A DNA stretch of 64,000 nucleotides from CAYFPX01 sp964519895 (GCA_964519895.1 CAZFLE010000011.1:1-64000); one strand, 5' to 3'; shown: positions 33,238 through 42,332, counted from the first letter of the stretch. The notes: a model not told the origin generated them from the letters alone. Numbers and translations: made by a program.

Positions 33238-35433
33238 ATGACGATCGGGCAGGGAGTCCATCGCGCCGACGGGCGCAGCAAGGTCACGGGTCACGCACTG
33301 TATGTCGATGACCTCCAGCCACCAGGGTGCCTCTACGGGGCCACCGTGCGGTCGCCCCACGCCCACGCCGAGGTGCTCAGCATCACGCGGGATCCGGACT
33401 TCGACTGGACCGACATCACGCTGGTGACCGCCGCGGATATTCCAGGGAGAAACTGCGTCTTCCTGATGACCGAGGACCAGCCTGCCCTGGCGGCCGAGCG
33501 CGTGCTTCACGTCGAGGAGCCCGTGGCCCTCGTTGCCGCGCCGTCACGGGAACGTGCGGCCCTCGCCGCAAAGCACGTTGTCGTGGAATATCGAGAGCTT
33601 ACGCCGCTTTTCGACGCCGGGTCGGCGGAAGGAAACGATTCGGTGATCTTTGCGCCGGACAACGTCTTCAAGCGCATCCGGATCGACAAGGGCGACCCGT
33701 CCCAGGTCTCTGCGGGTCGGGTCATCGAGGGCACCTACACCACGGGGCTGCACGAGCAGCTCTACATCGAGTGCCAGGGCATGCTGGCCATGCCACGGGA
33801 CGACGGCGGCCTGACCATCACCGGGTCGCTGCAGTGCCCGTACTACATCACCAAGGCCATCGGAAAGCTCCTGGGGCCCGACTACGAGGCGCCCGGGCGC
33901 ATCAACGTGGTCCAGGCCTGCACCGGCGGCGGTTTCGGAGGAAAAGAGGAGTACCCGTCCATGGTGGCGGCCCACGCGGCTCTGCTGGCCCTGGCCACCG
34001 GCAAGCCCGTGAAGCTCATCTACAAGCGCGACGAGGACCTGCGGGCGACCACCAAGCGCCACCCCTGCGCGATCCGGATCCGCACCCGGGTCGACGACGC
34101 CGGGCACCTGCTCTCCTTCGAGTGCGACATGGTGGTCGACGGCGGCGCCTACAACACCCTGACCCCGGTGGTGCTGTCGCGGGCCGTCATCCACGCCACC
34201 GGCCCCTACCGCTGCAAGCACGTGCGCATCGACGGTCGCGCGGTGGCCACCAACACGCCGCCCAATGGCGCCTTCCGGGGCTTCGGCGCCCCCCAAGCCC
34301 ACTTCGCCGCCGAGCGACACATGGACCGCATCGCCCGGGAGCTGTGCATGGATCCCGTGGTCCTGCGGCGCCGGAACCTGCTGGTCGACGGCGACCTGTC
34401 CGCCACGGGCCAGGAGATGCTCGACGTCGGCGCGGCCCAGGTCCTCGACGCGGCCCTGGCGGCGGCGGAGTCCGAGCCCCCAGCACTTCCGGACCTGCCT
34501 GGTGGCGGTCTGGGCGTGACCCGGCAGCTTCGCGGCCGCGGCGTGAGCCTGGTCTTTCACGGCTGCGGGTTCACCGGCAACGGCGAAGCGGCGCTGAAGG
34601 GCAAGGTCGCGCTGGAGCTCGTGGACGGCCAGGTACGCATCCTGACCGGGAGCACGGACATCGGCCAGGGCACCCGCACGGTCTTCCCCCAGATCGTGGC
34701 CCAGGAGCTGGACCTGTCCCTGGACCAGGTCCTGGTGGTCGAGCCGGACACCGCCCAGGTCCCGGACTCGGGACCGACGGTGGCCAGCCGGACCGCCATG
34801 GTGGTCGGTGGCGTGTGCCAACAGGCGGCGAAGAAGCTGGCCGACGCCCTGGCGCTCGAGGTCGGCCGCGACGCCCCCTTTGCCGAGCTGCTCGCCGAGC
34901 GCACCAGCGACGTGCCCCTTCGGGTCGAGCACGTCTACGCCGACGACGGCAGCCTGACCTGGGATCCGGACACCTACCAGGGCGACGCCTACCCGACCTA
35001 TGGCTGGAATTGCAACGTGGTGGACCTGACCGTCGACCTCGAGACGGGCGCCGTGCTCTACCAGCGCCTCGTGACGGCCACCGACATCGGCCGTGCCCTG
35101 AACCCGGTGCTCGCCAGCGGCCAGATCGAGGGCGGCGCCTTGCAGGGGCTGGGCTGGGCCACCCAGGAAGAGGTGGTGCTGGACGACGCACGGCGCATGC
35201 GCAACGACCGGCTCACCAACTACATCATCCCCACTTCCCTGGACGCGCCGGAGCTCCACACCGTGCTCGTCGAGATCCCCTACGAGGGCGGCCCCTTTGG
35301 CGCCAAGGGCCTGGGGGAGATTCCCCTCGACGGTCCGGCCGCCGCCGTCGCCCAGGCCATCGAGCAGGCGGCGGGCGCGGTGTTGGATGCCCTGCCCATG
35401 ACCCCCGAGCGCGTGCTGGAGGCCCTGCCGTGA
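33238..35433 (+). CDS. Molybdenum hydroxylase large subunit (xanthine dehydrogenase family)
   Basis: A 731-residue molybdopterin-binding subunit. The N-terminus is the small a/b hammerhead domain (VHRADGRSKVTGHALYVDDL). Then come TGGGFGGKEEYP, NGAFRGFGAPQAHFAAERHMD, GSTDIGQGTRTVFPQIVAQEL and the active-site Glu in FGAKGLGEIPLDGPAAAV. The family hydroxylates purines, aldehydes, nicotinate or CO; the substrate cannot be told. The GAKGLGE form of the Glu motif and the short length resemble purine-type enzymes in which selenium may be present, but this is only suggestive. ATG 33238 fits the family N-terminus; no clear ribosome site is seen. It overlaps the small subunit by 4 bp. Confidence 0.93.
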   Translation: MTIGQGVHRADGRSKVTGHALYVDDLQPPGCLYGATVRSPHAHAEVLSITRDPDFDWTDITLVTAADIPGRNCVFLMTEDQPALAAERVLHVEEPVALVAAPSRERAALAAKHVVVEYRELTPLFDAGSAEGNDSVIFAPDNVFKRIRIDKGDPSQVSAGRVIEGTYTTGLHEQLYIECQGMLAMPRDDGGLTITGSLQCPYYITKAIGKLLGPDYEAPGRINVVQACTGGGFGGKEEYPSMVAAHAALLALATGKPVKLIYKRDEDLRATTKRHPCAIRIRTRVDDAGHLLSFECDMVVDGGAYNTLTPVVLSRAVIHATGPYRCKHVRIDGRAVATNTPPNGAFRGFGAPQAHFAAERHMDRIARELCMDPVVLRRRNLLVDGDLSATGQEMLDVGAAQVLDAALAAAESEPPALPDLPGGGLGVTRQLRGRGVSLVFHGCGFTGNGEAALKGKVALELVDGQVRILTGSTDIGQGTRTVFPQIVAQELDLSLDQVLVVEPDTAQVPDSGPTVASRTAMVVGGVCQQAAKKLADALALEVGRDAPFAELLAERTSDVPLRVEHVYADDGSLTWDPDTYQGDAYPTYGWNCNVVDLTVDLETGAVLYQRLVTATDIGRALNPVLASGQIEGGALQGLGWATQEEVVLDDARRMRNDRLTNYIIPTSLDAPELHTVLVEIPYEGGPFGAKGLGEIPLDGPAAAVAQAIEQAAGAVLDALPMTPERVLEALP

Positions 35434-35894
35434 AGCTGGCATTCACCCTGAACGGTCAGCCCGTCGAGGCCGAAGCCCCGCCGGCGGCCCGGCTGCTGGA
35501 CCTGCTCCGGGAGACCCTGGGCGTCACCGGAAGCAAGGAAGGCTGCGGCGAAGGCGAGTGCGGCGCGTGCTCGGTGCTCATCGAGGGCCGCTCGGTCTGC
35601 AGCTGCCTGGTCCCAGCCGCCCAGGCCCACGGCGCGGACATCGTCACCATCGAGGGCCTCCACGGCCCCGACGGCGCCCTGCACCCGGTCCAGCAGGCCT
35701 TCCTGGACCATGGCGCAGCCCAGTGTGGGATCTGCACCCCGGGCTTCGTGGTCACGGCGGCCGAGCTGATGGACCGGGGGGGCAAGTGGACCCGGGCGGA
35801 CATCCGCGAGGCCCTCGCCGGCAACCTGTGTCGCTGCACCGGCTACCAGAAGATCATCGATGCCGTCGCCGAGGTGCTCGATGCCGAGCGCTGA
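35430..35894 (+). CDS. Molybdenum hydroxylase [2Fe-2S] small subunit
   Basis: A 154-residue subunit with two [2Fe-2S] clusters. The plant-ferredoxin-type cluster uses CGEGECGACSV and the Cys in SVCSCLV; the helical cluster uses CGICTPGF and CRCTGYQK. It carries electrons from the molybdenum site to FAD. It starts at GTG 35430 in a GTGA overlap with the large subunit and overlaps the FAD subunit by 14 bp. Confidence 0.95.
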   Translation: MKLAFTLNGQPVEAEAPPAARLLDLLRETLGVTGSKEGCGEGECGACSVLIEGRSVCSCLVPAAQAHGADIVTIEGLHGPDGALHPVQQAFLDHGAAQCGICTPGFVVTAAELMDRGGKWTRADIREALAGNLCRCTGYQKIIDAVAEVLDAER

Positions 35895-36744
35895 GCATCC
35901 CCTCGGCCGCCAGGAGATCACCTGCCACAAGGCCACCACCTTGCCCCAGGCACTGGAGCTCCGGGCCCAGCACAAGGGGTGCACGGTCATCGCCGGGGGC
36001 ACCGACGTGATGGTCGACCTGGAGATGGGGCTGCGCACGCCCCAGCACCTGGTCGACGTCTGGGGTGTCGAAGAGCTCAGGGGAGTGCGCAAGCACGGCA
36101 ACCGACTGTGGATCGGTGCGGTCACGTCGTACACCGACATCATCCGCTCGACCGAGGCCCAGGCCGAGGCCCCCGCCCTGGTCGAGGCCGCACGCACGGT
36201 GGGCGCCCTCCAGATCCAGAACCGAGGCACCCTGGGCGGCAACCTGGGCAATGCCTCGCCCGCAGGGGACACCTTGCCGGTGCTGCTCGCGCTGGATGCG
36301 GTGGTCGAGGTCGCCAGCCGGCTCCGGGGCTCGCGCTTCGTGCCCGTGGACCAGTTCTTCGTGGGCTACCGGCGCATCCGGCTCGAGGCCGACGAGCTCA
36401 TCACCGGGGTCTGGCTGCCCGGTCGTCACGACAACGATCACACCCACTACCGCAAGGTGGGCACCCGGGCAGCCCAGGCCATCTCCAAGGTCGTGCTGGC
36501 CGGCCGACTGCGCATCCGGGACCACGTGGTCCAGGAGGCCCGGGTGGCCTTTGGCTCGATGGCTGCCGTCCCGACCCGCTGCGCCGCCGTCGAAGAGGCC
36601 CTGGTCGGGCGACCGGTGGACCCGGCGGCGGCCGCACAGCTGCCCCGGGATCTGGCGCCCATCGACGACGTACGCTCCACGGGGGTCTACCGCCTGAGGG
36701 TCGGTCAGAACCTGGTCCGCGCCTGGCTGGAGTCGCTGCGCTGA
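35881..36744 (+). CDS. Molybdenum hydroxylase FAD-binding medium subunit
   Basis: A 287-residue subunit of the CoxM/XdhB type. FAD-binding motifs are VIAGGTDVMVDLE and TLGGNLGNASPAGDTLPVLLAL; the C-terminus RVAFGSMAAVPTRC matches the CO-dehydrogenase-flavoprotein C domain. It passes electrons to NAD+ or another acceptor. The order large-small-medium is complete, so the enzyme should be functional. I start at ATG 35881, inside the small-subunit gene; the ATG at 35860 is another choice. The stop overlaps the next gene (CTGA). Confidence 0.94.
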   Translation: MPSAEHPLGRQEITCHKATTLPQALELRAQHKGCTVIAGGTDVMVDLEMGLRTPQHLVDVWGVEELRGVRKHGNRLWIGAVTSYTDIIRSTEAQAEAPALVEAARTVGALQIQNRGTLGGNLGNASPAGDTLPVLLALDAVVEVASRLRGSRFVPVDQFFVGYRRIRLEADELITGVWLPGRHDNDHTHYRKVGTRAAQAISKVVLAGRLRIRDHVVQEARVAFGSMAAVPTRCAAVEEALVGRPVDPAAAAQLPRDLAPIDDVRSTGVYRLRVGQNLVRAWLESLR

Positions 36745-37847
36745 CGCGGCCGAGCCGGCAGCAGGTCCTGGAGGGGGTCAACCTGGCGGCGCTGGTGCTG
36801 GCCGCGGGCGTGGTCGGCGGGGTGTCGCCCACCGCGACGCCGACGTGTGGGGTGCACAACTGCTGCGATGGCATGGTGTTTCGCGGCGTCGCCGAGACCC
36901 TCGCCGCGGGCGGTGAGGGCGTGTACGCATGGGACACTCTGAGGGCTTGGTGGGTGGAGTCGACCGGAGCGGAGCCCTTGGTCGTCCTGCCCTTTGCCTA
37001 CCCGCCGCCTGCCTTGCCGCTCTTCCACGGCTGGGCTCTGGGCTCGGCGACCGGTGCGGCAGCGGTCGCCGCGGCCGCTTCGATGGCGGCCTTCGTGGCG
37101 GTCGCGGTGGCCCTGGGCGGCGGGCTGGTCGGTCTGGCGGCGGGCCTGGGCGGGTGGTCGTTCTTCTCGGCCTGGTTGGCCCAGACCGGGCTCTGGCTCG
37201 GCGCGGCGGCGGGTCTGGTATTGCTCGGCCTGCGTCGGGGCTCGGCGCTGTGGTCGGGGGTGGGCCTGGCGCTCTTGTGCCTGAAGCCCCACTACGGCGC
37301 CTACCCTGTGCTGGGCATGCTCGTGGCCCGTCGTTGGCGCGAGCTGGGGGTCGCGGGCGTTGTGCTGGGCGGCCTGACCCTGCTCAGCGCGCTGCTCTAT
37401 GGTCCGGGCCTGTGGCTGGACTGGCTCCACGCCATCGGGGACGGGGTCGGCGGCGGTCACCCGGCGCTGGACTTCCGGGTCATGACCAGCTGGGTCGCCC
37501 TGGTTCCCGGAGGCCCCGAGCTCGCGCGGGTCGGTCTGGGGCTGTGGCTCGTGGGCATGGTGCCCGTGGCGTGGCTCTGGCGACGCCGGGACCCCGAGCT
37601 GGCCCTGGCGGGCTCGGTGCTCCTGGCCTTGCTGCTCACGCCCCATGGCCACCCCTACGACCTGGCCCTCTGGCTCGTGCCAGCCCTGGTGCTCTGGCCC
37701 CGGCAGCCCCTGCCGCTGCTCGGCCTGGGCGCCCTCCACCACACCACCCTCTTCATGCACGCCCGCTTCGCCATGCCCCTGGCGACCTTGTGGCTGCTGG
37801 TCCGTGTCGTGCGCTCCCCCACGGCCGTGGCCGAGGCGTCGGCATGA
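36741..37847 (+). CDS. GT87-type polytopic membrane protein (DUF2029-like)
   Basis: About 368 residues with roughly nine hydrophobic helices. The opening loop GMVFRGVAETLAAGGEGVYAWD and FAYPPPALPLFHGWAL are typical of GT87 (DUF2029) mannosyltransferase-like proteins that use polyprenyl-phosphate sugars. LCLKPHYGAYPVLGML and LLTPHGHPYDLALWLVPALVL fit the later conserved loops. No ATG or GTG lies near the N-terminus. CTG at 36741, overlapping the previous stop and eight bases after GGAG, is my preferred start; GTG 36795 would lose half the first helix. Its partner in this operon is unclear. Confidence 0.75.
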   Translation: MTRPSRQQVLEGVNLAALVLAAGVVGGVSPTATPTCGVHNCCDGMVFRGVAETLAAGGEGVYAWDTLRAWWVESTGAEPLVVLPFAYPPPALPLFHGWALGSATGAAAVAAAASMAAFVAVAVALGGGLVGLAAGLGGWSFFSAWLAQTGLWLGAAAGLVLLGLRRGSALWSGVGLALLCLKPHYGAYPVLGMLVARRWRELGVAGVVLGGLTLLSALLYGPGLWLDWLHAIGDGVGGGHPALDFRVMTSWVALVPGGPELARVGLGLWLVGMVPVAWLWRRRDPELALAGSVLLALLLTPHGHPYDLALWLVPALVLWPRQPLPLLGLGALHHTTLFMHARFAMPLATLWLLVRVVRSPTAVAEASA

Positions 37848-40150
37848 GCCTGGAGCAGATCTACTGGGCACTGACCATGACGGTGGTCCTGCTGCTGCCG
37901 TTCAGCCTGCTGCTCAGCGCCCTGGGGCTGCATCGCGCGGCCCCGGCCATTCGAGAGCCGGCGTGGCATGTGGCGATGGCGGTGGGGGCCTTCCTGCTGA
38001 TGACCGCCCCCAGCGAGGCGCGGGTCGCAGGGTGGCGCATTCCCGTCGCGATCCCGCTCACGGTGCCGCCGCTGGTGGCCTTGAACCTGATGTGCCAGCG
38101 GGTCGATGGGCCGCTGGCCTCCAGCCGGGCCACCCTGAGCCTGGGCATCGCCGGACTCGGGGTGGTGGCGTTGACCGGGCTGCTGGCGGTGGTGGGCTTG
38201 GCCCCGCCGCTGCCGACCGCCGAGCTGACGGTGCGGCTGATGGCCCTGGGCACCGGCATCGTGACGGCCCGGGCCGCGTGGTTCCAGGTCGAGGAGTCCG
38301 GGGGTCTGGCCTGGGAGGTCGGCTGGGGCGCGGGGGTGGTCGGACTCAGCACCTTCATCGCCTCCTGGACATCGCTGATGGTGGGCATCGGCTTGGGACA
38401 GCGGCCGACGGCGGTGCTCCTGGGTGTGCCGCCCCTGATCGGCGCAGCCTGCGGGGCGGTCGTGGGCTTCTACGTCAACGCCAACGAGGTCGAGCACCCC
38501 AAGCCGCTCAAGCCCAGGCCCCGGCTCTTCCAGGGGGCCGAGCAGCGCTATGGCCGCTTCTTCCAGGACTACCCGACCGCGCTGCTCCTGGTGGACCCGG
38601 ACACCGGCGCCGTAGTGGATGCCAACGAGCGGGCCCAGGAGCTCACCGGCGCCGGTGCCCAGGACCTGCAGGGTCAGGCCTTGGAGTCCCTGTTCCTGGA
38701 GCAGGTCCCCCAGCAGGCGGAGAAGGGGCGGTTCACCCTCCGTCGGCAGGGGCTGGAGCCCCTACCGGTCGGCGGGCGGACCAGCAAGCTCCAGGTGGGC
38801 GACCGGCAGTACCAGGTGGTGGCCTTCCAGGACATTCGCAAGGAGCTCGAGGACATCGACCGCCAGATCCGCATCGAGCGCCTCGAGGTCGTGAGCCGGG
38901 TCGCGGGCGGGCTGTCCCACGACTTCTCCAACCTGCTGCAGGGCATCCTGGGCTACGCGGGGCACCTGGCGCCGGACAGCAGCGAGGAGGCCCTGACCAC
39001 GGGACTGGCGGCCATCCACCGTTACGCCCGCCGAGGGTCCGAGATCGCCAAGCGTCTCCGGGCACTCTCCCGGGAGCCGGAGTTCCTGCGCGGCACCTGC
39101 AGCGCCCGGGACGTGGTGGCCGATGCCCGGGAGCTGATCGAGCGCGGCGTGGCCCTGGGCATGACGCTGCAGGTCCGCCTGTGCGACGCGCCCGCGCAGA
39201 TCGGCATCCCCGCTGGGCGCCTCCAGGACATCCTGTTGAACCTGGCCATCCACGCCCGGGACAACATGCCGGGCGGCGGACTGCTGCGCATCGAGGTCGG
39301 CCTGGAGGAGATCGCTGAGGTCCGCCTGAGCCACGGGGTGCCGCTGGCGGCCGGGACCTATGTGCAGATCTCCGTGAGCGACACCGGCAGCGGTGCGGAT
39401 CCAGCCCTGCGCGAGGCAGCGTTCGAGCCCTATCGCTCTCTCGAGGATGGCAAGGCTGGGCTGGGGCTGGCCGCGGCCTGGTCCACGGTGCGCAGCGTGG
39501 GGGGCTGGGCCGAGATCGACGCGGTGGTGGGGGCCGGGACCACGGTCCGGATGTTGTTCCCCCAGGTGGTCGAGCTGGCCGTGCCGGAGGGTCTGCCGCC
39601 GGGCCAGGCCGACACGCCGGCCACCAGCTTTCAGCTCCTGGCCGGAGACTCTGGCCCGCACCCGCTGCCGCCGGAGCTCAAGCCCACGATGGCTGCAGCC
39701 GCCTCTGCGGGCGAGCAGCCGCCCGAGGATGCGCCGGACGGGCCGGACGGCGAGCCACCGCCCGCCGCGAAGACCGAAGTCCGTCGGGTTCTGGTGGTGG
39801 ACGACGAGGACGACCTGCGCTCCATGATCGACATCCTGCTCGGGGCCCGAGGCATCGAGGTCGTCGAAGCGAGCGGGGGCCGCGTCGCGCTGGCGCTCCT
39901 GGAGCAGGACCAGGACTTCGACGCCATCATCCTGGACATGGTCATGCCTGGCATGGACGGTGGCGAGGTCCTGTCGGCGATGGCCCAGGAAGGCCTGACG
40001 ATCCCGGTCGTGATGGCCACGGGCTTCGCCCCCGAGGAGCTCGACCCCGCCGCTCGGGCCCAGGTCTCGACCACCCTGCGCAAGCCCTTCCAGACCGACG
40101 CCCTGATCGAGGCCCTGCATGCCTGCGTTCGGGCCAACCCCAAGAGCTGA
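37844..40150 (+). CDS. Membrane-bound hybrid histidine kinase (7TM-PAS-HisKA-HATPase-REC)
   Basis: A 768-residue protein. Six to seven membrane helices occupy about the first 220 residues. A PAS-like region follows (RYGRFFQDYPTALLLVDPDTGAVVDANERAQELTG), then a His-box LSHDFSNLLQGILGYAGHL with the phospho-His, an ATPase domain (LNLAIHARDNMPGGG, VSDTGSGADPALREAAFEPY, GLGLAAAWSTVRSVGGW) and a C-terminal receiver (VLVVDDEDDL, ILDMVMPGMDG with phospho-Asp, LRKPF). The N-box reads LNLAIHARD rather than LNLxxNARD, a change at a normally conserved Asn. It starts in an ATGA overlap with the GT87 gene. Confidence 0.9.
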   Translation: MSLEQIYWALTMTVVLLLPFSLLLSALGLHRAAPAIREPAWHVAMAVGAFLLMTAPSEARVAGWRIPVAIPLTVPPLVALNLMCQRVDGPLASSRATLSLGIAGLGVVALTGLLAVVGLAPPLPTAELTVRLMALGTGIVTARAAWFQVEESGGLAWEVGWGAGVVGLSTFIASWTSLMVGIGLGQRPTAVLLGVPPLIGAACGAVVGFYVNANEVEHPKPLKPRPRLFQGAEQRYGRFFQDYPTALLLVDPDTGAVVDANERAQELTGAGAQDLQGQALESLFLEQVPQQAEKGRFTLRRQGLEPLPVGGRTSKLQVGDRQYQVVAFQDIRKELEDIDRQIRIERLEVVSRVAGGLSHDFSNLLQGILGYAGHLAPDSSEEALTTGLAAIHRYARRGSEIAKRLRALSREPEFLRGTCSARDVVADARELIERGVALGMTLQVRLCDAPAQIGIPAGRLQDILLNLAIHARDNMPGGGLLRIEVGLEEIAEVRLSHGVPLAAGTYVQISVSDTGSGADPALREAAFEPYRSLEDGKAGLGLAAAWSTVRSVGGWAEIDAVVGAGTTVRMLFPQVVELAVPEGLPPGQADTPATSFQLLAGDSGPHPLPPELKPTMAAAASAGEQPPEDAPDGPDGEPPPAAKTEVRRVLVVDDEDDLRSMIDILLGARGIEVVEASGGRVALALLEQDQDFDAIILDMVMPGMDGGEVLSAMAQEGLTIPVVMATGFAPEELDPAARAQVSTTLRKPFQTDALIEALHACVRANPKS

Positions 40151-40159
40151 GAGGAACCC

Positions 40160-41314
40160 GTGCCGCGATCCCTGCGACCCGCGCCCCAGGTGGCCGAGAT
40201 GGCCGGCGCCGTCTTCTCACGCCTGGCCCACAAGATCGCGTCCATCGAGGGGCCGGTGTTCCCCTTGCACGTGGGCGACACCTGGCTCCCGCCGTTCGAC
40301 GCCGGTCGCATGGAGAACCTGCGCTACGAGGACTGGCAGGGCATCCACAAGTACACGTCCCCCCAGGGAATGCCGGCGTTGGTCGACGCCATCGTCGACA
40401 AGGTCCGGGATCAGAACGGCATCCCGGCAGAGAGGGCGGGGGTCCTGTGCACGGCTGGCACCACCGGTGGCCTGGCCGCGGCGGTCGGGATGCTGGCCGC
40501 GCCCGGCGAGGAGGTGATGATCCTGGCCCCGCACTGGCCGCTGATCCGCGGCATCGTGGAGTCCTTCCGCGCCGTGCCGGTGCTGGTGCCCTTCTACGAT
40601 CGGGTGGACTCCCTGGAGGCTGCTGTCGCCGCCGTGAGGGCCTGCATCACCGAGCGGACCGTGGCCCTGTACGTGTCCACTCCGTCGAACCCCACCGGCG
40701 TGGTGGTGCCACCCCCATGGCTCCAGGCTCTGGCGGAGCTGTGTCGCTCCCAGGACCTGTGGCTGTTGTCGGACGAGGTCTACGAGCACCACGCCTACCG
40801 CGGGGAGCACGCCAGCATCGGGTCCTTTGCCCCGGAGCGCAGCCTGAGCGCCTTCAGCTTCTCCAAGGCCTATGGCATGGCCGGGAATCGGACCGGGTAC
40901 CTGGTGGGGCCGCCCGCGGCCATCGCCCAGTGCCGGAAGATTTCGACCCACACCTTCTACTCCGCCCCCACGTCGGGCCAGATCGCCGGGTTGAGGGCGC
41001 TGCAGTCGGGAGACAGCTGGCTGGCCGAGTCCCGGCGCGTCTACCAACAGGCCGGGGACCGGGCGGCGCAGATCCTCGGCGAGCCGCCACCGGCTGGGAG
41101 CACCTTCCTATTCCTGGACGTGGCCGACAGGCTGGACGAGCGCGGCATCTTCGGCTTCCTCGAGGACTGCCTGGATGACGGCCTGGTGATGGCGCCGGGG
41201 CCTTCCTTTGGCCGGGGCCACTACGACAGCTACGTCCGGCTCTGCTACACCTCCGCCCCGCCGGACCACGTGGCCGAGGGCTGCCGGCGGCTCGCTCGGC
41301 GTCTGGGGCGCTAG
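40160..41314 (+). CDS. Class I/II PLP aminotransferase
   Basis: A 384-residue fold-type I aminotransferase. The PLP Lys is in SAFSFSKAYGMAGNRTGYLVG, the Asp in LLSDEVYEHHAYRG, Asn-Pro in YVSTPSNPTGVVV, and the C-terminal Arg in YVRLCYTSAP. It resembles aspartate/aromatic aminotransferases; the donor and acceptor are unknown. GTG 40160 has GAGAGGAA upstream and follows the kinase gene by 9 bp, so it closes the long operon that begins at 33238. Its stop codon is shared with the first bases of an inverted-repeat element. Confidence 0.9.
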   Translation: MPRSLRPAPQVAEMAGAVFSRLAHKIASIEGPVFPLHVGDTWLPPFDAGRMENLRYEDWQGIHKYTSPQGMPALVDAIVDKVRDQNGIPAERAGVLCTAGTTGGLAAAVGMLAAPGEEVMILAPHWPLIRGIVESFRAVPVLVPFYDRVDSLEAAVAAVRACITERTVALYVSTPSNPTGVVVPPPWLQALAELCRSQDLWLLSDEVYEHHAYRGEHASIGSFAPERSLSAFSFSKAYGMAGNRTGYLVGPPAAIAQCRKISTHTFYSAPTSGQIAGLRALQSGDSWLAESRRVYQQAGDRAAQILGEPPPAGSTFLFLDVADRLDERGIFGFLEDCLDDGLVMAPGPSFGRGHYDSYVRLCYTSAPPDHVAEGCRRLARRLGR

Positions 41315-41473
41315 TCCCCTGTCTCACAAGTTCTCGGGCGATTCGCTTGCCCTCGACGCCGCTGGCGGCGTTCCGGCTCCTGGACGTGACTCGGCCACGA
41401 CGGCGTCGCCGCGCCTTGCCAGCGGCGCCGATTGCGGCGCGACTCACCTCGCGAACTTGTGAGACAGGGGACT
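41313..41473. mobile_element. Candidate MITE: 161 bp with 21-bp perfect terminal inverted repeats
   Basis: The segment begins AGTCCCCTGTCTCAC... (41313-41333) and ends with its exact 21-bp reverse complement (41453-41473). A nested 10-bp inverted repeat (41357-41366 with 41418-41427, CGCCGCTGGC/GCCAGCGGCG) would let the whole segment fold. It holds no gene and fills the space between two convergent genes. This is the form of a miniature inverted-repeat transposable element. No clean target duplication is visible. It would also act as a strong two-way terminator structure. Confidence 0.6.
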
Positions 41474-41479
41474 TGCCGC

Positions 41480-42289
41480 TCAGACCCGCCGGTGGTCCCG
41501 CAGTGGCATGCCCTGCCGGATCGCGGCAGAGCGACCCAGGTCGATCTCGGCGTAGCAGACGCCCTCGCCGTCGCCGCACTCCGCCACCACCGTGCCCCAG
41601 GGATCGATGATGACCGAGTGGCCATAGGAGCACCGCAGGCCTTCGTCGTCGTGGGCGCCCCACTGGCCGGGCGCGAGCACCCAGCACTGGGTCTCGATGG
41701 CGCGGGCTCGCAGCAGCACGTGCCAGTGGTCCTTGCCGGTCATCAGCGTGAAGGCGCTGGGCACGGTGATCAGGTCGGCCCCGCGGTCGACCAGGGCCCG
41801 GTAGAGCTCCGGGAAGCGCAGGTCGTAGCAGATGCTCAGGCCGATGCGCCCCAGCGCCGTGTCGGCCACCACCACCCGGTCGCCGGGCGCACAGGTCGCG
41901 GACTCCTGGAAGCGCACCCCGCCGGGCACGTCCACGTCGAAGAGGTGAATCTTGCGGTAGCTGTCGATCAAGGCGCCGTCGGGCCCGAACAGCAGGCTGG
42001 TGTTGTGACAGCGCCGGGTCTCTGCCGGCGCCCGCTCGGCGCCGGAGCCGATGAGCAGGTGGATGCCCAGCTCGGCGGCCAGCGCCCCCAGCCCGCGATG
42101 GGTGGGCCCGTCGACGGCCTCGGCCAGCCGGACCTTGCGATCGTGGGGCCCCAGGTAGGTGGTGGCTTCGGGCGTGGCGACCAGCTGCGCCCCCGCGGCA
42201 GCCGCGCGACGGACCATCTCCTCGGTCCGGGCCAGGTTGCGGGCCACATCGGACGAACCCTGGAGCTGCACGCAGGCGGCGAGAAACAT
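41480..42289 (-). CDS. Carbon-nitrogen hydrolase (Nit/omega-amidase-like)
   Basis: A 269-residue nitrilase-superfamily enzyme. The catalytic triad is visible: Glu in TPEATTYLG, Lys in YRKIHLFDVDVP and Cys in SICYDLRFPELYR. The pattern and length match the Nit1/Nit2 branch, which hydrolyses deaminated glutathione or omega-amides such as alpha-ketoglutaramate. The ending SVIIDPWGTVVAECGDGEGVCYAEID is typical. It is the last gene of the minus-strand run, 43 bp after the receiver/TPR gene. Confidence 0.92.
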   Translation of the reverse strand: MFLAACVQLQGSSDVARNLARTEEMVRRAAAAGAQLVATPEATTYLGPHDRKVRLAEAVDGPTHRGLGALAAELGIHLLIGSGAERAPAETRRCHNTSLLFGPDGALIDSYRKIHLFDVDVPGGVRFQESATCAPGDRVVVADTALGRIGLSICYDLRFPELYRALVDRGADLITVPSAFTLMTGKDHWHVLLRARAIETQCWVLAPGQWGAHDDEGLRCSYGHSVIIDPWGTVVAECGDGEGVCYAEIDLGRSAAIRQGMPLRDHRRV

Positions 42290-42332
42290 CGGGACCTCTC
42301 AGTCGGGTCCCGGTAACGCCTGTCAGGGTTTT

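Noticed and set aside
30957..33311. 784-codon plus-strand open frame
   Set aside because: Antisense shadow of glycogen phosphorylase.
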